64,000 nucleotides of DNA from CALXQW01 sp031553045 (GTDB lineage Bacteria; Verrucomicrobiota; Verrucomicrobiia; Opitutales; Intestinicryptomonadaceae): NCBI GenBank assembly GCA_031553045.1, contig JAVBLZ010000006.1, forward strand, positions 682,001-746,000. The letters are read 5' to 3'. The notes beneath the pieces were generated by a model, which saw nothing but the letters and a program-made list of their open reading frames with translations, made no database searches and had not been told where the DNA came from. The translations under genes were made by a program, and so were the position numbers. The number at the start of each line of letters is the position of its first letter. The stretch's first letter is position 1. Shown here one piece after another: positions 35,251 to 45,200 of this stretch.

Positions 35251-36048
35251 TCATTTGGTTTTTTTTGAAGCTTCGTAAATTATCTTAGCATCGGGCATTT
35301 GTTCTGTGAGGTTTTTGATGCGTGTTTCATCGCTCGGATGCGTCGATAAAAACTCCATTGGTTTTCCGCCGCCGCTTGCGCTCATTTTCTTCCAGAAAGC
35401 CGGGGCGACTTCAGGATTGTAACCCGCCCTTGCCGCATAAATTAGCCCCATTTTATCCGCCTCGCTCTCGTCGCTGCGGCTGAAAGGAAGCATTACGCCA
35501 ACTTCCGTCCCCAGTCCAAAAGCAGCCATTGCAAGCTCTTGCGTTGCCGCACTCTGCGAATTCAAGCCAAACGCCAGACCAAGAGCGGAAACTTGCTTTA
35601 GCATCTCATAACTCATGCGTTCGGCGGAATGTTTTGCCGAAACGTGGGCAACCTCATGCCCAAGTATGACGGCAATTTCCTCGTCGCTTTGGGCAACTTT
35701 AAGCATACCTGTATAAAAGCCCACCTTACCGCCGGGCATTGCGAATGCGTTCACCTGAGAATCTTCAAACAAGACAAATTCCCAAGCTTCCGGAAGCGGC
35801 AAAGACGGCGCATTTATTCGGGCGGATTTTACGATATTTACGCCAATGGTTTTGAGCCTTTCCGCATTTTTTTTGTCTGTGGAAATTTTCATGGAAGACT
35901 TCATTTTTGAGAATTCTTGAGCTGCAAGCGCACTCACTTCTGAGTCGGAAACCAGACTAAGACCAGAGCGTCCCGTCTCAGGAACGGTTGTGCAAGCCGA
36001 CAAGGCGGTTAACAAAATCACAGGAAAAAATTTATAAATCATATTCAT
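35251..36048 (-). CDS. M48-family metalloprotease lipoprotein
   Basis: This 265-residue protein begins with a lipoprotein signal, lipobox LSAC with Cys19. The zinc-binding motif is HEVAH (His131, Glu132, His135) in VILGHEVAHVSAKH, with the third ligand expected in the SDESEADKMG segment. It resembles YcaL/LoiP-type periplasmic M48 lipoproteins involved in outer-membrane protein quality control. It lies four bases upstream of the sulfatase on the same strand, so the two may be co-transcribed. Confidence 0.85.
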   Translation of the reverse strand: MNMIYKFFPVILLTALSACTTVPETGRSGLSLVSDSEVSALAAQEFSKMKSSMKISTDKKNAERLKTIGVNIVKSARINAPSLPLPEAWEFVLFEDSQVNAFAMPGGKVGFYTGMLKVAQSDEEIAVILGHEVAHVSAKHSAERMSYEMLKQVSALGLAFGLNSQSAATQELAMAAFGLGTEVGVMLPFSRSDESEADKMGLIYAARAGYNPEVAPAFWKKMSASGGGKPMEFLSTHPSDETRIKNLTEQMPDAKIIYEASKKTK

Positions 36049-36177
36049 AAAACTTGAGTCAAAACTATTGCAACTAAACAGCCCTGCAAGTAAATTTTAT
36101 TTCCCAAAAATCATTTATTTGTGGACTTGGCTGATAAATAGGTTTTTATTTGAACTTTAAATTTTAAAGAAAAATTT

Positions 36178-37062
36178 ATGAACAAATTTTCAGGAGTCTG
36201 GACAGCCCTAATAACGCCGATGAACGACAACGGTACGGTAAACTATGGGGAACTTGAAAACTTAATTGAGGCACAAATTTTGGCCGGCGTAAGCGGGTTG
36301 GTGTCTGTGGGCACTACGGGTGAATCTCCCACATTAAATCCGCAGGAGCATATCCGAGTTATTGAGCACACCTGCAAAACCGCAAAAGGCAGGATACCTG
36401 TCTTGGCGGGCACTGGTTCAAACAATACTCTTGAAGCTTTGCAGCTCACAAAAGAGGCTGAAGAAATTGGTGCGGACGGTTTTCTTATCGTAGCGCCATA
36501 TTACAACAAACCGTCTCAAGAAGGCTTATTCCTGCACTTCAGCGAGATTGCAAAAATTACAGAAAAACCAATCATGCTCTACTCCATACCGGGTAGGTGC
36601 GGTATTGAAATTTCTAACCCTATTGCTTTGCGTTTGAGTGAAAAATATCCGAATATCTGCTCAATGAAAGAAGCCGGCGGCAAGGTTGAAAAAGTTATAG
36701 ACCTAAAAAACATTGCAGGACACAAACTGGACATACTTAGCGGAGATGACTCTTTGGCGCTTGATTTTATGGAAAACGGCGCAACCGGTGTTGTAAGCGT
36801 TGCTTCAAACATCATACCTGCACAACTTGTTGAAATTATTTCCTACGCTGCAAAAAAAGATTTCGTAAAAGCCAGAGAGCTTGAAAAAAAATACAAGGCT
36901 CTCTTTAAAAATCTTTTTATAGAACCGAATCCTGTGCCAGTAAAATTTGCCGCAAAAAAAATGGGGCTTTTATCCAGCGACACAGTGCGTCTGCCGCTTT
37001 GCCGCATGAGTGCTGAAAATCAAAAAATTCTCGAAGAAACTATCAACTTATTGGGGTTTTAA
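36178..37062 (+). CDS. dapA: 4-hydroxy-tetrahydrodipicolinate synthase
   Basis: This 294-residue aldolase-type TIM-barrel protein has VGTTGESPTL (the Thr-Thr pair), Tyr135 in YSIPGRCGIEI and the Schiff-base Lys164 in SMKEAGG. It condenses pyruvate with aspartate semialdehyde to begin the diaminopimelate/lysine pathway. dapB starts two bases after the stop and ruvA soon after, forming an operon. Confidence 0.95.
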   Translation: MNKFSGVWTALITPMNDNGTVNYGELENLIEAQILAGVSGLVSVGTTGESPTLNPQEHIRVIEHTCKTAKGRIPVLAGTGSNNTLEALQLTKEAEEIGADGFLIVAPYYNKPSQEGLFLHFSEIAKITEKPIMLYSIPGRCGIEISNPIALRLSEKYPNICSMKEAGGKVEKVIDLKNIAGHKLDILSGDDSLALDFMENGATGVVSVASNIIPAQLVEIISYAAKKDFVKARELEKKYKALFKNLFIEPNPVPVKFAAKKMGLLSSDTVRLPLCRMSAENQKILEETINLLGF

Positions 37063-37064
37063 TT

Positions 37065-37796
37065 ATGTCTGTAAAAATTTTAATGAACGGTTACAAGGGC
37101 CGCATGGGTCAGGCAATATTGGCGTGTGCGCAAGATTGTAATGCAGAAATTTCCGCCATGTGCGACATGGGGGATGACCCAAAGCCTTTCATCGCCAACT
37201 GCGACGTCGTAATTGATTTTTCATTCAGAGACGCAACACCAAAAATTGCCAAACTCTGCGCAGAATTTAAAAAGCCGTTAATAATAGGCACAACGGGTCA
37301 TAACGATGAACAACGCAAAGAAATTCTATCTTTCACCAAAGACATCGGCATTGTTTGGGCGGGCAATTATTCAATAGGCGTAAATGTTCTTAACTTTCTA
37401 ACCGGTGTTGCTTCAAAAATTTTAGACTCGTCTTTTGATGTTGAAATTATAGAAATGCACCACCATTTCAAAAAAGACGCCCCTAGCGGTACTGCGGAAA
37501 AGCTTATAAACATTGTCCTTGAAAACAGAGGGCTTAATAAGGACGCCCTGAAATTTGGCCGTGAAGGCTTGATTGGAGAGCGTCCTAAAAATGAAATTGG
37601 CGTGCACGCTTTGCGGGGCGGTAGTGTCGTAGGAGACCACACCGTCATGTTTGCTGCAGAAGGCGAACGCCTTGAACTTACCCACAAGGCGGAAGATAGA
37701 AAGATTTTTGCAAAGGGTGCAATAAGCGCCGCAAAATGGATAGTCGGCAAACCCTGCGGGCTTTATGGTATGGACGATGTGCTGGGCATAAAATAA
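37065..37796 (+). CDS. dapB: 4-hydroxy-tetrahydrodipicolinate reductase
   Basis: This 243-residue protein has an N-terminal NAD(P)H loop in MNGYKGRMGQAI and the substrate-binding signature EMHHHFKKDAPSGTA, with the catalytic His and Lys. It reduces the DapA product on the path to diaminopimelate. It is co-transcribed with dapA, and ruvA follows after six bases. Confidence 0.95.
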   Translation: MSVKILMNGYKGRMGQAILACAQDCNAEISAMCDMGDDPKPFIANCDVVIDFSFRDATPKIAKLCAEFKKPLIIGTTGHNDEQRKEILSFTKDIGIVWAGNYSIGVNVLNFLTGVASKILDSSFDVEIIEMHHHFKKDAPSGTAEKLINIVLENRGLNKDALKFGREGLIGERPKNEIGVHALRGGSVVGDHTVMFAAEGERLELTHKAEDRKIFAKGAISAAKWIVGKPCGLYGMDDVLGIK

Positions 37797-37802
37797 CATT
37801 TC

Positions 37803-38393
37803 ATGATAGTAGGCATTAAAGGAATTTTGCATAACTCAACCCCGCTTTGCGCAATAATAAATGTGGGCGGGGTTTTTTATGAAGTCAACATCCCCATAAG
37901 CACGGCTGAAAAACTGCCAAAAAACGGGCAGGAAGTTTTTTTGAATACCGTGGCAATATATAGGGAAGACTCGCAGGCGCTCTACGGCTTTGCAAGCTTG
38001 TCTGACAGGGATTTTTTTAAAACTCTCATAGAAAAAGTGTCAGGCATAGGGCCAAAGACGGCAATAAATATCATGAGCAGAATGTCTGCGGACACTCTCA
38101 GAAGCGCAATCGCAAGCGCAGATGTAGCCCTGCTTTCAAAATGTCCCGGCATAGGCAAGAAAACCGCAGAACGGCTTATTGTTGAACTTAAAGATGCTTC
38201 TTTTACGGGCAATTTGCAAACTTCCGCCATTGCACAATCTTCAGCGCCAAGCGTGGTGAATGACGCTGTTGCAACCCTAATCGCACTTGGGTTTAAACCC
38301 ATAGACGCTGATAAAGCCGTGCATCAGGCGCTAGCAAAACTTGCAGACTCAGCAAGTGTTGAAGATGTTGTCAAAGCCTGTCTTTCAAGGTAA
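37803..38393 (+). CDS. ruvA: Holliday junction branch migration protein RuvA
   Basis: This 196-residue protein has the three RuvA domains: an N-terminal OB fold (MIVGIKGILHNSTPL), two helix-hairpin-helix motifs (VSGIGPKTAINI and CPGIGKKTAERLIVEL) and a C-terminal domain III that contacts RuvB (ATLIALGFKPIDADKAV). It binds four-way junctions. Neither ruvB nor ruvC is nearby. It is the last gene of the dapAB operon. Confidence 0.95.
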   Translation: MIVGIKGILHNSTPLCAIINVGGVFYEVNIPISTAEKLPKNGQEVFLNTVAIYREDSQALYGFASLSDRDFFKTLIEKVSGIGPKTAINIMSRMSADTLRSAIASADVALLSKCPGIGKKTAERLIVELKDASFTGNLQTSAIAQSSAPSVVNDAVATLIALGFKPIDADKAVHQALAKLADSASVEDVVKACLSR

Positions 38394-38444
38394 GCTTTAT
38401 TCAGGCTTGAAACCGGCGCAAACATCACCCATCATTGCCTTGTT

Positions 38445-40667
38445 ATGAGATTGTGTTTAAGATTACTTTTGGCGTTCTTCACAGTCGCCCTGCTCTCGGC
38501 GGAAGAACTTGCACCAGATGTTAAAAGACAAACTTTGATTGTCTATTCCGCTTCTCCTGCCGGCATAAGTGCAGCGTTGCAGGCGGCAAAATTGGGCATG
38601 GATGTTATAATTATTGAAGAGTCCGAACAGATAGGCGGCTCTATAACAAACGCAGGAAACTGCCTATTAAGACCCGCCGACCAACGCATAATAGGCGGCA
38701 CTTCAAAAGAATTTTTTGATAGAATTTATGCGTATTATTGCAATAAATTCGGTCAAGACTCCTCTCAAGCGGCAGACACTTCCGCAAATTTTTTGAAAGG
38801 TTCAAGATTTGAGCCCAAAGCCGCACTTCTGATATTTAAGCAGATGCTTGCTCAACAAAGCGGTATAAAAATTTTAACCAACACACGCCTGCTGTCTGTG
38901 CAAATGGGCAAAAATAAAATTATTGAAAGCGTTGAAATTTCTGACAGCAACAATGTTTCAGCAATCCTTAAAGCTGATGTTTTCATAGACGCAAGCTACA
39001 CCGCAGACTTGGCTCAAAAGGCAAAAGTAAAGTTTGCGCAGGGCCGTGAAGCCGTTGAAAAATATAAGGAAAGTTTTGCAGGCTTCCGTTCAAAATCTTT
39101 TCCCGAAAAATTTGGAACTGCAGACAAAAATATTCAGGCTTTCATACAGCCGCTCATACTCACTCAAAGAGACGGCAACAAAATTTTAATAGAAAAACCC
39201 TCAGACTATGACCCTCAAAACTACAAGGCGGAATTGACTTCAATTAAGAATAAAATTTCCAGAAAAGAAAACGTGCTCGCACTTGCAAGGCAAAAAATAC
39301 CCAACGGGAAAATCAGATTTGAGGGCGCAGTTTTGACAGCCGAAAATTTGCCCTACTCGACGGGAAATCTTGAAGTCAGGAAAAAAATCGCTGAAAAATA
39401 TTTGAATTTTGCGATCGGGTTTATCTGGTTTTTACAGAACGACGAGAACCTTGACGAATCTTTGCGCACTGAAGCAAAAACTCTGGGTATTGCCAAAGAC
39501 GAGTTTTTAAACACAAAAAATTTGCCGCAATTCCCCGTAATTACCGAGGGTCTGCGCATGATAGGCACAACGGTGCTAACCCAACAGGATATTTTTGAAA
39601 ACAGGTTCAAGTTTGATTCCATAGCCGTTTGCGCAACCCAAACAAATGCATACCCCTGCAGCGTAATAGAAAGAAATGGAGAGTTTTTCTATGAAGGCAG
39701 GCTCGCAATCACGCCCTACCCAAGTTTTGAAATCGGATACAGCGCAATAACGCCAAAAGTTTCAGAATGCAAAAATTTGCTGGTTGCAACCTGCGTATCG
39801 GCAAGCCATGTTGTCTGGGCAATCATTGCCGAAGAAACTACATTTATGGCGTTAGGGCAGGCCGCAGGCGCTGCCGCAAAAATTGCCGCAGAAAGCAAAT
39901 GCGACGTGCAATCTGTGGATATACAAACTTTAAAAAGAACCCTTTTGGAGTCAAAAGCTGTTATAAAAAACCCGCCTGAATTTACGGCAAACTTCAAATG
40001 GTCTCCGCTTAAACCAAAGGTGGGGGAAGCCATAACTTTTGAACACATCATACCCAAAACAAAATCTGCGCCTGTCAAATTTTATTGGGACTTTAACGGC
40101 GACGGTGAAGTTGATTTTACGGGCGATACGCCAGTTGCCACGCATACCTTTGAAAAAAATAAAAATCATTTGGTAACGCTTGTAGTGGAAGATAAATCGG
40201 GCAGGCGCTCAAAATGTCAGAGCATTTTAGTGAAGCTTGAAAATTCAGAATCTTCAGACTATTTCTTGGATACGGAAAATAGGGAGAGCGACTTTTGTAC
40301 ATTCAAAACAAATGTTGAAATCACATCCGCCAATGAGGCGCAACTGCCCTATTTTGGCAACAATTTCAAGCAAGACGCAAAAAGATCGCCGGGGGCTCTT
40401 TACTTTGAAATTTCATCAGAAAATTTGCGAGGCACATACACAGCATATCTTAATACAACCCTTTCTGGTTCGGCAACTTCAAAGGTTATTGTTGAAGACG
40501 ATTCCGGCAAAACTGAAGTTCTGGTAGATTTTAAAATGCCTGAAAACCCTTATGGAATCATAAAAATCGGCACATTTAAAAATATCAAAATGCTCAAGGC
40601 TACAAACGATTCTGAAAAAGGCGGCGTAACAATTTTTGACACCTACCGCTTTATCAAGGAAGATTGA
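38445..40667 (+). CDS. secreted FAD oxidoreductase with PKD and golvesin-like domains
   Basis: This 740-residue protein starts with a signal peptide (RLLLAFFTVALLSA). An FAD_oxidored-type domain (about 25-510) follows, with the dinucleotide motif changed to VYSASPAGISAALQA (the glycines at the first positions are Ser/Ala), then ATCVSASHVVWAIIAEE near the end of that domain. A PKD-like module (about 530-605, FYWDFNGDGEVDF) and a C-terminal golvesin/xanthan-lyase-like module (about 615-740) complete the protein. It belongs to secreted FAD oxidoreductases common in PVC bacteria, linked by context to glycan use. Whether it binds FAD with the altered loop is open. Confidence 0.75.
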   Translation: MRLCLRLLLAFFTVALLSAEELAPDVKRQTLIVYSASPAGISAALQAAKLGMDVIIIEESEQIGGSITNAGNCLLRPADQRIIGGTSKEFFDRIYAYYCNKFGQDSSQAADTSANFLKGSRFEPKAALLIFKQMLAQQSGIKILTNTRLLSVQMGKNKIIESVEISDSNNVSAILKADVFIDASYTADLAQKAKVKFAQGREAVEKYKESFAGFRSKSFPEKFGTADKNIQAFIQPLILTQRDGNKILIEKPSDYDPQNYKAELTSIKNKISRKENVLALARQKIPNGKIRFEGAVLTAENLPYSTGNLEVRKKIAEKYLNFAIGFIWFLQNDENLDESLRTEAKTLGIAKDEFLNTKNLPQFPVITEGLRMIGTTVLTQQDIFENRFKFDSIAVCATQTNAYPCSVIERNGEFFYEGRLAITPYPSFEIGYSAITPKVSECKNLLVATCVSASHVVWAIIAEETTFMALGQAAGAAAKIAAESKCDVQSVDIQTLKRTLLESKAVIKNPPEFTANFKWSPLKPKVGEAITFEHIIPKTKSAPVKFYWDFNGDGEVDFTGDTPVATHTFEKNKNHLVTLVVEDKSGRRSKCQSILVKLENSESSDYFLDTENRESDFCTFKTNVEITSANEAQLPYFGNNFKQDAKRSPGALYFEISSENLRGTYTAYLNTTLSGSATSKVIVEDDSGKTEVLVDFKMPENPYGIIKIGTFKNIKMLKATNDSEKGGVTIFDTYRFIKED

Positions 40668-42122
40668 TTAAACCCGCTTTTTGCGCTTTGCCGACTTTAT
40701 AACGGGGTTAAATGAAGTAAGACACGCCATGCAAAGCACCGCAAATACGACCGCCGTAGATGTTATGTGAAAGTATACTTCAAAAAAAGAATACGCAAAA
40801 ACAACGGTAAGCGATAATAGCAAAACAAGGTTGCCGGTTTGAAGAAGCCTTCGCCTGTCAGCCAAGCGCTTTATGTAGGCGCAGAATGCAAAAAATATTG
40901 CGGAAAACCCGACTATGCCGTATTCCACAAAATATTGCAAAACCTCACAATGCGGGCGCTCAAAGGCTTTTGGTGCGCCCGCAAAACCATGGTTTTGCAT
41001 AGACATAGCCGCAGGCGCAGCATAATATCTGAAACCGTTTGCGCCAACACCGTAAAAGAAATTCTGCCCCGCAACATCTGTTGCGACCATTCTAATATCG
41101 CTTCTGGAATTTAAGGAAGACTCTATCAAACTCACATATTTTGAAGCAAACATTCCTTGTTTTTGACAGGTAAAAAATAATATTAATGAAGTAATCAATA
41201 TAGCAACAAAAGTGCAGAAGCTCACGCCTATTGCCACAAACTGCGAAGCTTTTTTGACAAGCGCAGTATAAATCACTACCAAAATAAAAATAAGAATTAT
41301 GGCAATTAAAACAAATAAACCACCCGTGCTGCCCGAATAAAACGAACCAGCAGCGCATATTAGCGCAAGTATAAAATAAAATGTGCGACGTAAAAAACAT
41401 CTAAAAGAGCCCTCAAAATTTAGCGGCTTCAAGAAAAATAATACAACAGAAACTGCAACGCCGAAGTCCAAATAAATTGCCGCAGCATTACTTAAAAAAA
41501 ATGTACCGTAATAATCGGCCTCGGTATTGAACTCCCAGTATATTGCAGGCGCATTAAAATACTTTTGAGCTATTGCAAATAAAGACATCGCAACGCAATT
41601 CAGCGCAAAAAATAAAAGTGCACGTCTCGTAAATTTTGAGTTTTTGAATACAATATATGAAGTAGATGCGCTGAGAACTATTATGAGTATGAATATCAAA
41701 CCCCACCAGGTATTTATGCTTTCAAAGGGAGCATCAACACCGCTTGGCAAAAACTTGATATAGTCTATCTTGGAAACTCTGGTAAAAGACTCCATCTGCA
41801 ATACCCTAAGAGCCGGATTTAATGCCTGTATTAAAGTTAAAATAAGAATAAATACACCGCTTAAAAAAAACGGTTGGCTGAACAAAAAACGCTCATTGTC
41901 TTTGCTATATACGTAATTTAAAAGCACGGCAGCAAAACCTATCACGGCAATCCACATCATTACAAATAAACACCAATCAACCATGCCCGATAAAAGCCAT
42001 GTAGCCGCCGCAATTTGTGCGAGTATAGAAAGTTCCGCTATCCTTTTAAATATCATAACAAAAAAATTTTTAACAATGCTACTCTTTAAAAATATTTTAT
42101 CAAACAAAAAGTTTTGCCTCAA
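40668..42122 (-). CDS. O-antigen ligase/polymerase-like membrane protein (Wzy_C)
   Basis: This 484-residue integral membrane protein has about eleven hydrophobic segments and a large periplasmic loop around 330-380 with FFYGVGANGFRYYA and HCEVLQYFVEYGIVGF, characteristic of WaaL/Wzy_C proteins. These ligate or polymerise glycans on lipid carriers. No other glycan cluster genes adjoin it. Its stop is adjacent to, and convergent with, the FAD-PKD gene. Confidence 0.75.
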   Translation of the reverse strand: MRQNFLFDKIFLKSSIVKNFFVMIFKRIAELSILAQIAAATWLLSGMVDWCLFVMMWIAVIGFAAVLLNYVYSKDNERFLFSQPFFLSGVFILILTLIQALNPALRVLQMESFTRVSKIDYIKFLPSGVDAPFESINTWWGLIFILIIVLSASTSYIVFKNSKFTRRALLFFALNCVAMSLFAIAQKYFNAPAIYWEFNTEADYYGTFFLSNAAAIYLDFGVAVSVVLFFLKPLNFEGSFRCFLRRTFYFILALICAAGSFYSGSTGGLFVLIAIILIFILVVIYTALVKKASQFVAIGVSFCTFVAILITSLILFFTCQKQGMFASKYVSLIESSLNSRSDIRMVATDVAGQNFFYGVGANGFRYYAAPAAMSMQNHGFAGAPKAFERPHCEVLQYFVEYGIVGFSAIFFAFCAYIKRLADRRRLLQTGNLVLLLSLTVVFAYSFFEVYFHITSTAVVFAVLCMACLTSFNPVIKSAKRKKRV

Positions 42123-42170
42123 AATTTACTTGCCCAAAAACACCATTTTGATTTAACTATCTGGCAGCTT

Positions 42171-42203
42171 AAAACCGAGTCATTTAATTACTCGGTTTTT
42201 TTA
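42171..42203 (+). terminator. orphan terminator-like hairpin upstream of a large secreted gene
   Basis: AAACCGAG and CTCGGTTT form an eight-base-pair stem around an 11-base AT-rich loop, followed by TTTTTA. It lies 15 bases before the ATG at 42218 with no plus-strand gene immediately upstream, so it could be a leader attenuator, a small RNA end or an insulator. Confidence 0.6.
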
Positions 42204-42217
42204 TAGGGGAAATATAT

Positions 42218-45200
42218 ATGAATTATTTTAATATTAACTATCTGTTTATTCTGAGTTTAATATTTTCAGCTTCTTTGCTTAGTGCCGAAGATTTTATTTT
42301 GATTGAGGCGGAAAACTTTGAAAATATTGCGAACTGGAAAGTTGAAAACAATGAAGGTCAAAAAGTCTTATATGCCCGCAATGGAGACGTTGGCGATGCC
42401 ACTACAAAAGTTGCCCTCTCTGAAAAAGGCAAATATCATGTCTGGGCAAGCGCCTATGAATATAACAAAAAAAGAGAGATTCACCCCAGAAATTTTGAGG
42501 TTTTTGTAAACTCTCAAAAATTACAAAGGAAGGGTTATTCGAGCTACGGGTGCTCAAGATGGGCGTGGACATATCTTGGCGAAATCAACATCAATTCTTT
42601 GGATGCAGAGTTAAAATTGCGCACCTGCGCAGAAGGTGTTAGGATAGACGCCTTGGCAATTTCTAAAGACCCAAAGTTTGATCCAAATATTTCCATCAAC
42701 AAGAATTATAAGAAGGAGTTTGTAGAGACATTTTTGATAGAGGTTGAGGAATTTCAATTTTACAACAACTGGACAAAATTGCGTTGCGAGCCGCCTATGT
42801 ACATGATTGGCGACAAAAAAAGTGGAAAGCTCAGCACTCTTGTCGCATTCTTGAATTCCGGCGAATATACTGTTTTTGCGCTTGCGGCAGACTCTGAAAA
42901 AAACCTCTCAAAAGATTGCGCAAAAATAGAAGTCAGTGGGAATCCGCTTCCCAAGCTTACAGGAAAGCACGGTAAAGAGGGCTATCAGTGGGAAAACCTT
43001 GGCAAGGTAACAATCAAAGACAAAATCAATTTGTTGGAAATTTCTGTAGAATCCGGCATGCCAAGAATAGATTCCATCATCTTCACGCAGGATGAAAGTT
43101 TTGACCCGTCAAAAAATGAAGAATCAAATTTGCATCTTACAAATCTTGGTCTTATGCGCAACAACATCACCCGTGCGCCCTACTATTGGTTCACAAAATA
43201 TGTAAGCAAACTTGCGCCGGCAAAAACTCTGAAAGACTTCCCGAGAGCAAAAAGCGTGGGAATATCTAACGATGTGATGCGTGTGAATTTTACGGAAAAA
43301 AAAGATTCATCAGGCAAGATTTTTTATGAACGTTCCGCACAAATTTTGGACAATAAAAAATGGATTAGCCTAGGCGATTTTTCTCAAGAAAGGGCGTTTA
43401 AAATTTATTCTGAAAAGCCCAAATTTAAGGAAGATAGAAACCTCAATTATCGCTGCATTTGGGAAGGCGCAGGCGGCGTGTATCAGGCGGAATTTGGCGG
43501 AAAAATTTACGAATTTCCCAGTTCAGGTTTAGACCCGTTCTCATCCGGAGAAGCGGTTTCTTTAGACATTGTTGATGTCAAAAAACTTGATGCAAACACT
43601 CTTTCAATCACTTATTCGGATTCCTCTACGGCAAAATTTTCTTTGCCTGTAAAAAATGAACCTCTTTTTAAAATGACCATCACGGGGCTTGCTGATAAAA
43701 ATGGATTTTATTCTTACGGCTTCCTCGGTCTTGGGCTTACTTCAAGAGATTCTCTCAAGCGCGCACAAATACCGCCGACATTCATTTTTGATAGAATTAT
43801 GAAGGAGCCCTATGCCGTGTCTTTGAATTTGAGTTCACAAGCGTCTGTAGTGATTGAGGGCAAAGCGGGCACTCGCCAATATACCTACGCACTTGCCGCA
43901 GACGGCGACAAAATTGTGTTTGAGTGGAGCAGAGTGGGCAACTCCAACTTTGCATTTTCTATGATGAATCCTGATTCTCTCAATTATCAGTGCGCAATAT
44001 TTTCACCTTTGTTGGGTGCGGAAGCTTCAAAGAAAAAAGAGGGAGAGAATATAGAACTTTCATTTTATGCCTACGCAAATTTTGACAAGTGGGAAAAGGC
44101 TTACGAAGTCTTTGGAGAAAATTCTTTTGGTATATCCCGCCTGAGAGAGCCGTATAAGACTTCTCTTTCAGATACTATATGCAACCTTGCCGAGTATCTC
44201 AACGACGCCGAAGCTTGTGCGTGGTTCCCAAGAAACAAGGGGCGTTGTTATGTTGAAATGGCAAACACCGTTGCTCAGGGCGCACCCCTTGCCGAAATTT
44301 CCGTCGCCATGCTCACAGACGATGAAGATTATTACGTCAAGTTCGGCCTGCCCAGCGCAGAATATTTGCTCTCCAGAAATAGAGAATACTTTGCATTTGA
44401 AGATGATAAAAATTGCCAATGGTGGGATAACACTTGGTCTGATTTAAGGGTGCCCGGCAGACCTTGGGGCGGAGACTGCTTTGCCGCTTTAAGACGCCTG
44501 CTCGGCAATGGAAACGCAAATCTTTGGTTGAGGGAATTTTATTTTTCAGAACCAGACAAACCCAAAGGATATTTTTTAAATCTGCCAGAATGGTCAATAT
44601 TGCTCAACATACATCTTTCAGACCCTGAACTTGGGCTCATGCCCAAAGTAAAAGCATCTTGCGATGCGTGGCTGTCAACTTGGGAAGATGCGCCCCTGCG
44701 TGAAAATGTGGATATGTCAACCAGCGCCACAAACTTTGGCGCATATCCTTACTGGTGGCCGCTTTTAGACCTCTATGAAATTTCGCCTTCAGAAAATTAC
44801 AAAAAATACCTCTCTGAAGGCGCATTTTACAGCGCAAATACAATGTGGGCACACCCAAAGCATTGGGAAGAAGAAGTTACAATCTACAAAGACAATATAG
44901 CAAAAGGCACGGGCTCTATGTGGCACAGAGGCCCCGTAATGTACAGGCTTGGCTATCAGGAATCTAGAGAGGCGCTTAAAAAAATTATAGACATACCTGA
45001 AAATAAAATGAACCATTATTCAAACTGGTATGTTGTGCCTGAAAAGAAAATCAAGGCAAAGATTGTCAGCAAAATTGGTCTGACTACCGAGACGCCCAAA
45101 ACATACCTAATACCGTGGGGCGACAACAGTCAGTATATACTTGTGCCCACCCAAGCGCCCCATTTGCTCAGGGCTGGCAGAATCACGGGGGTTGATTTTC

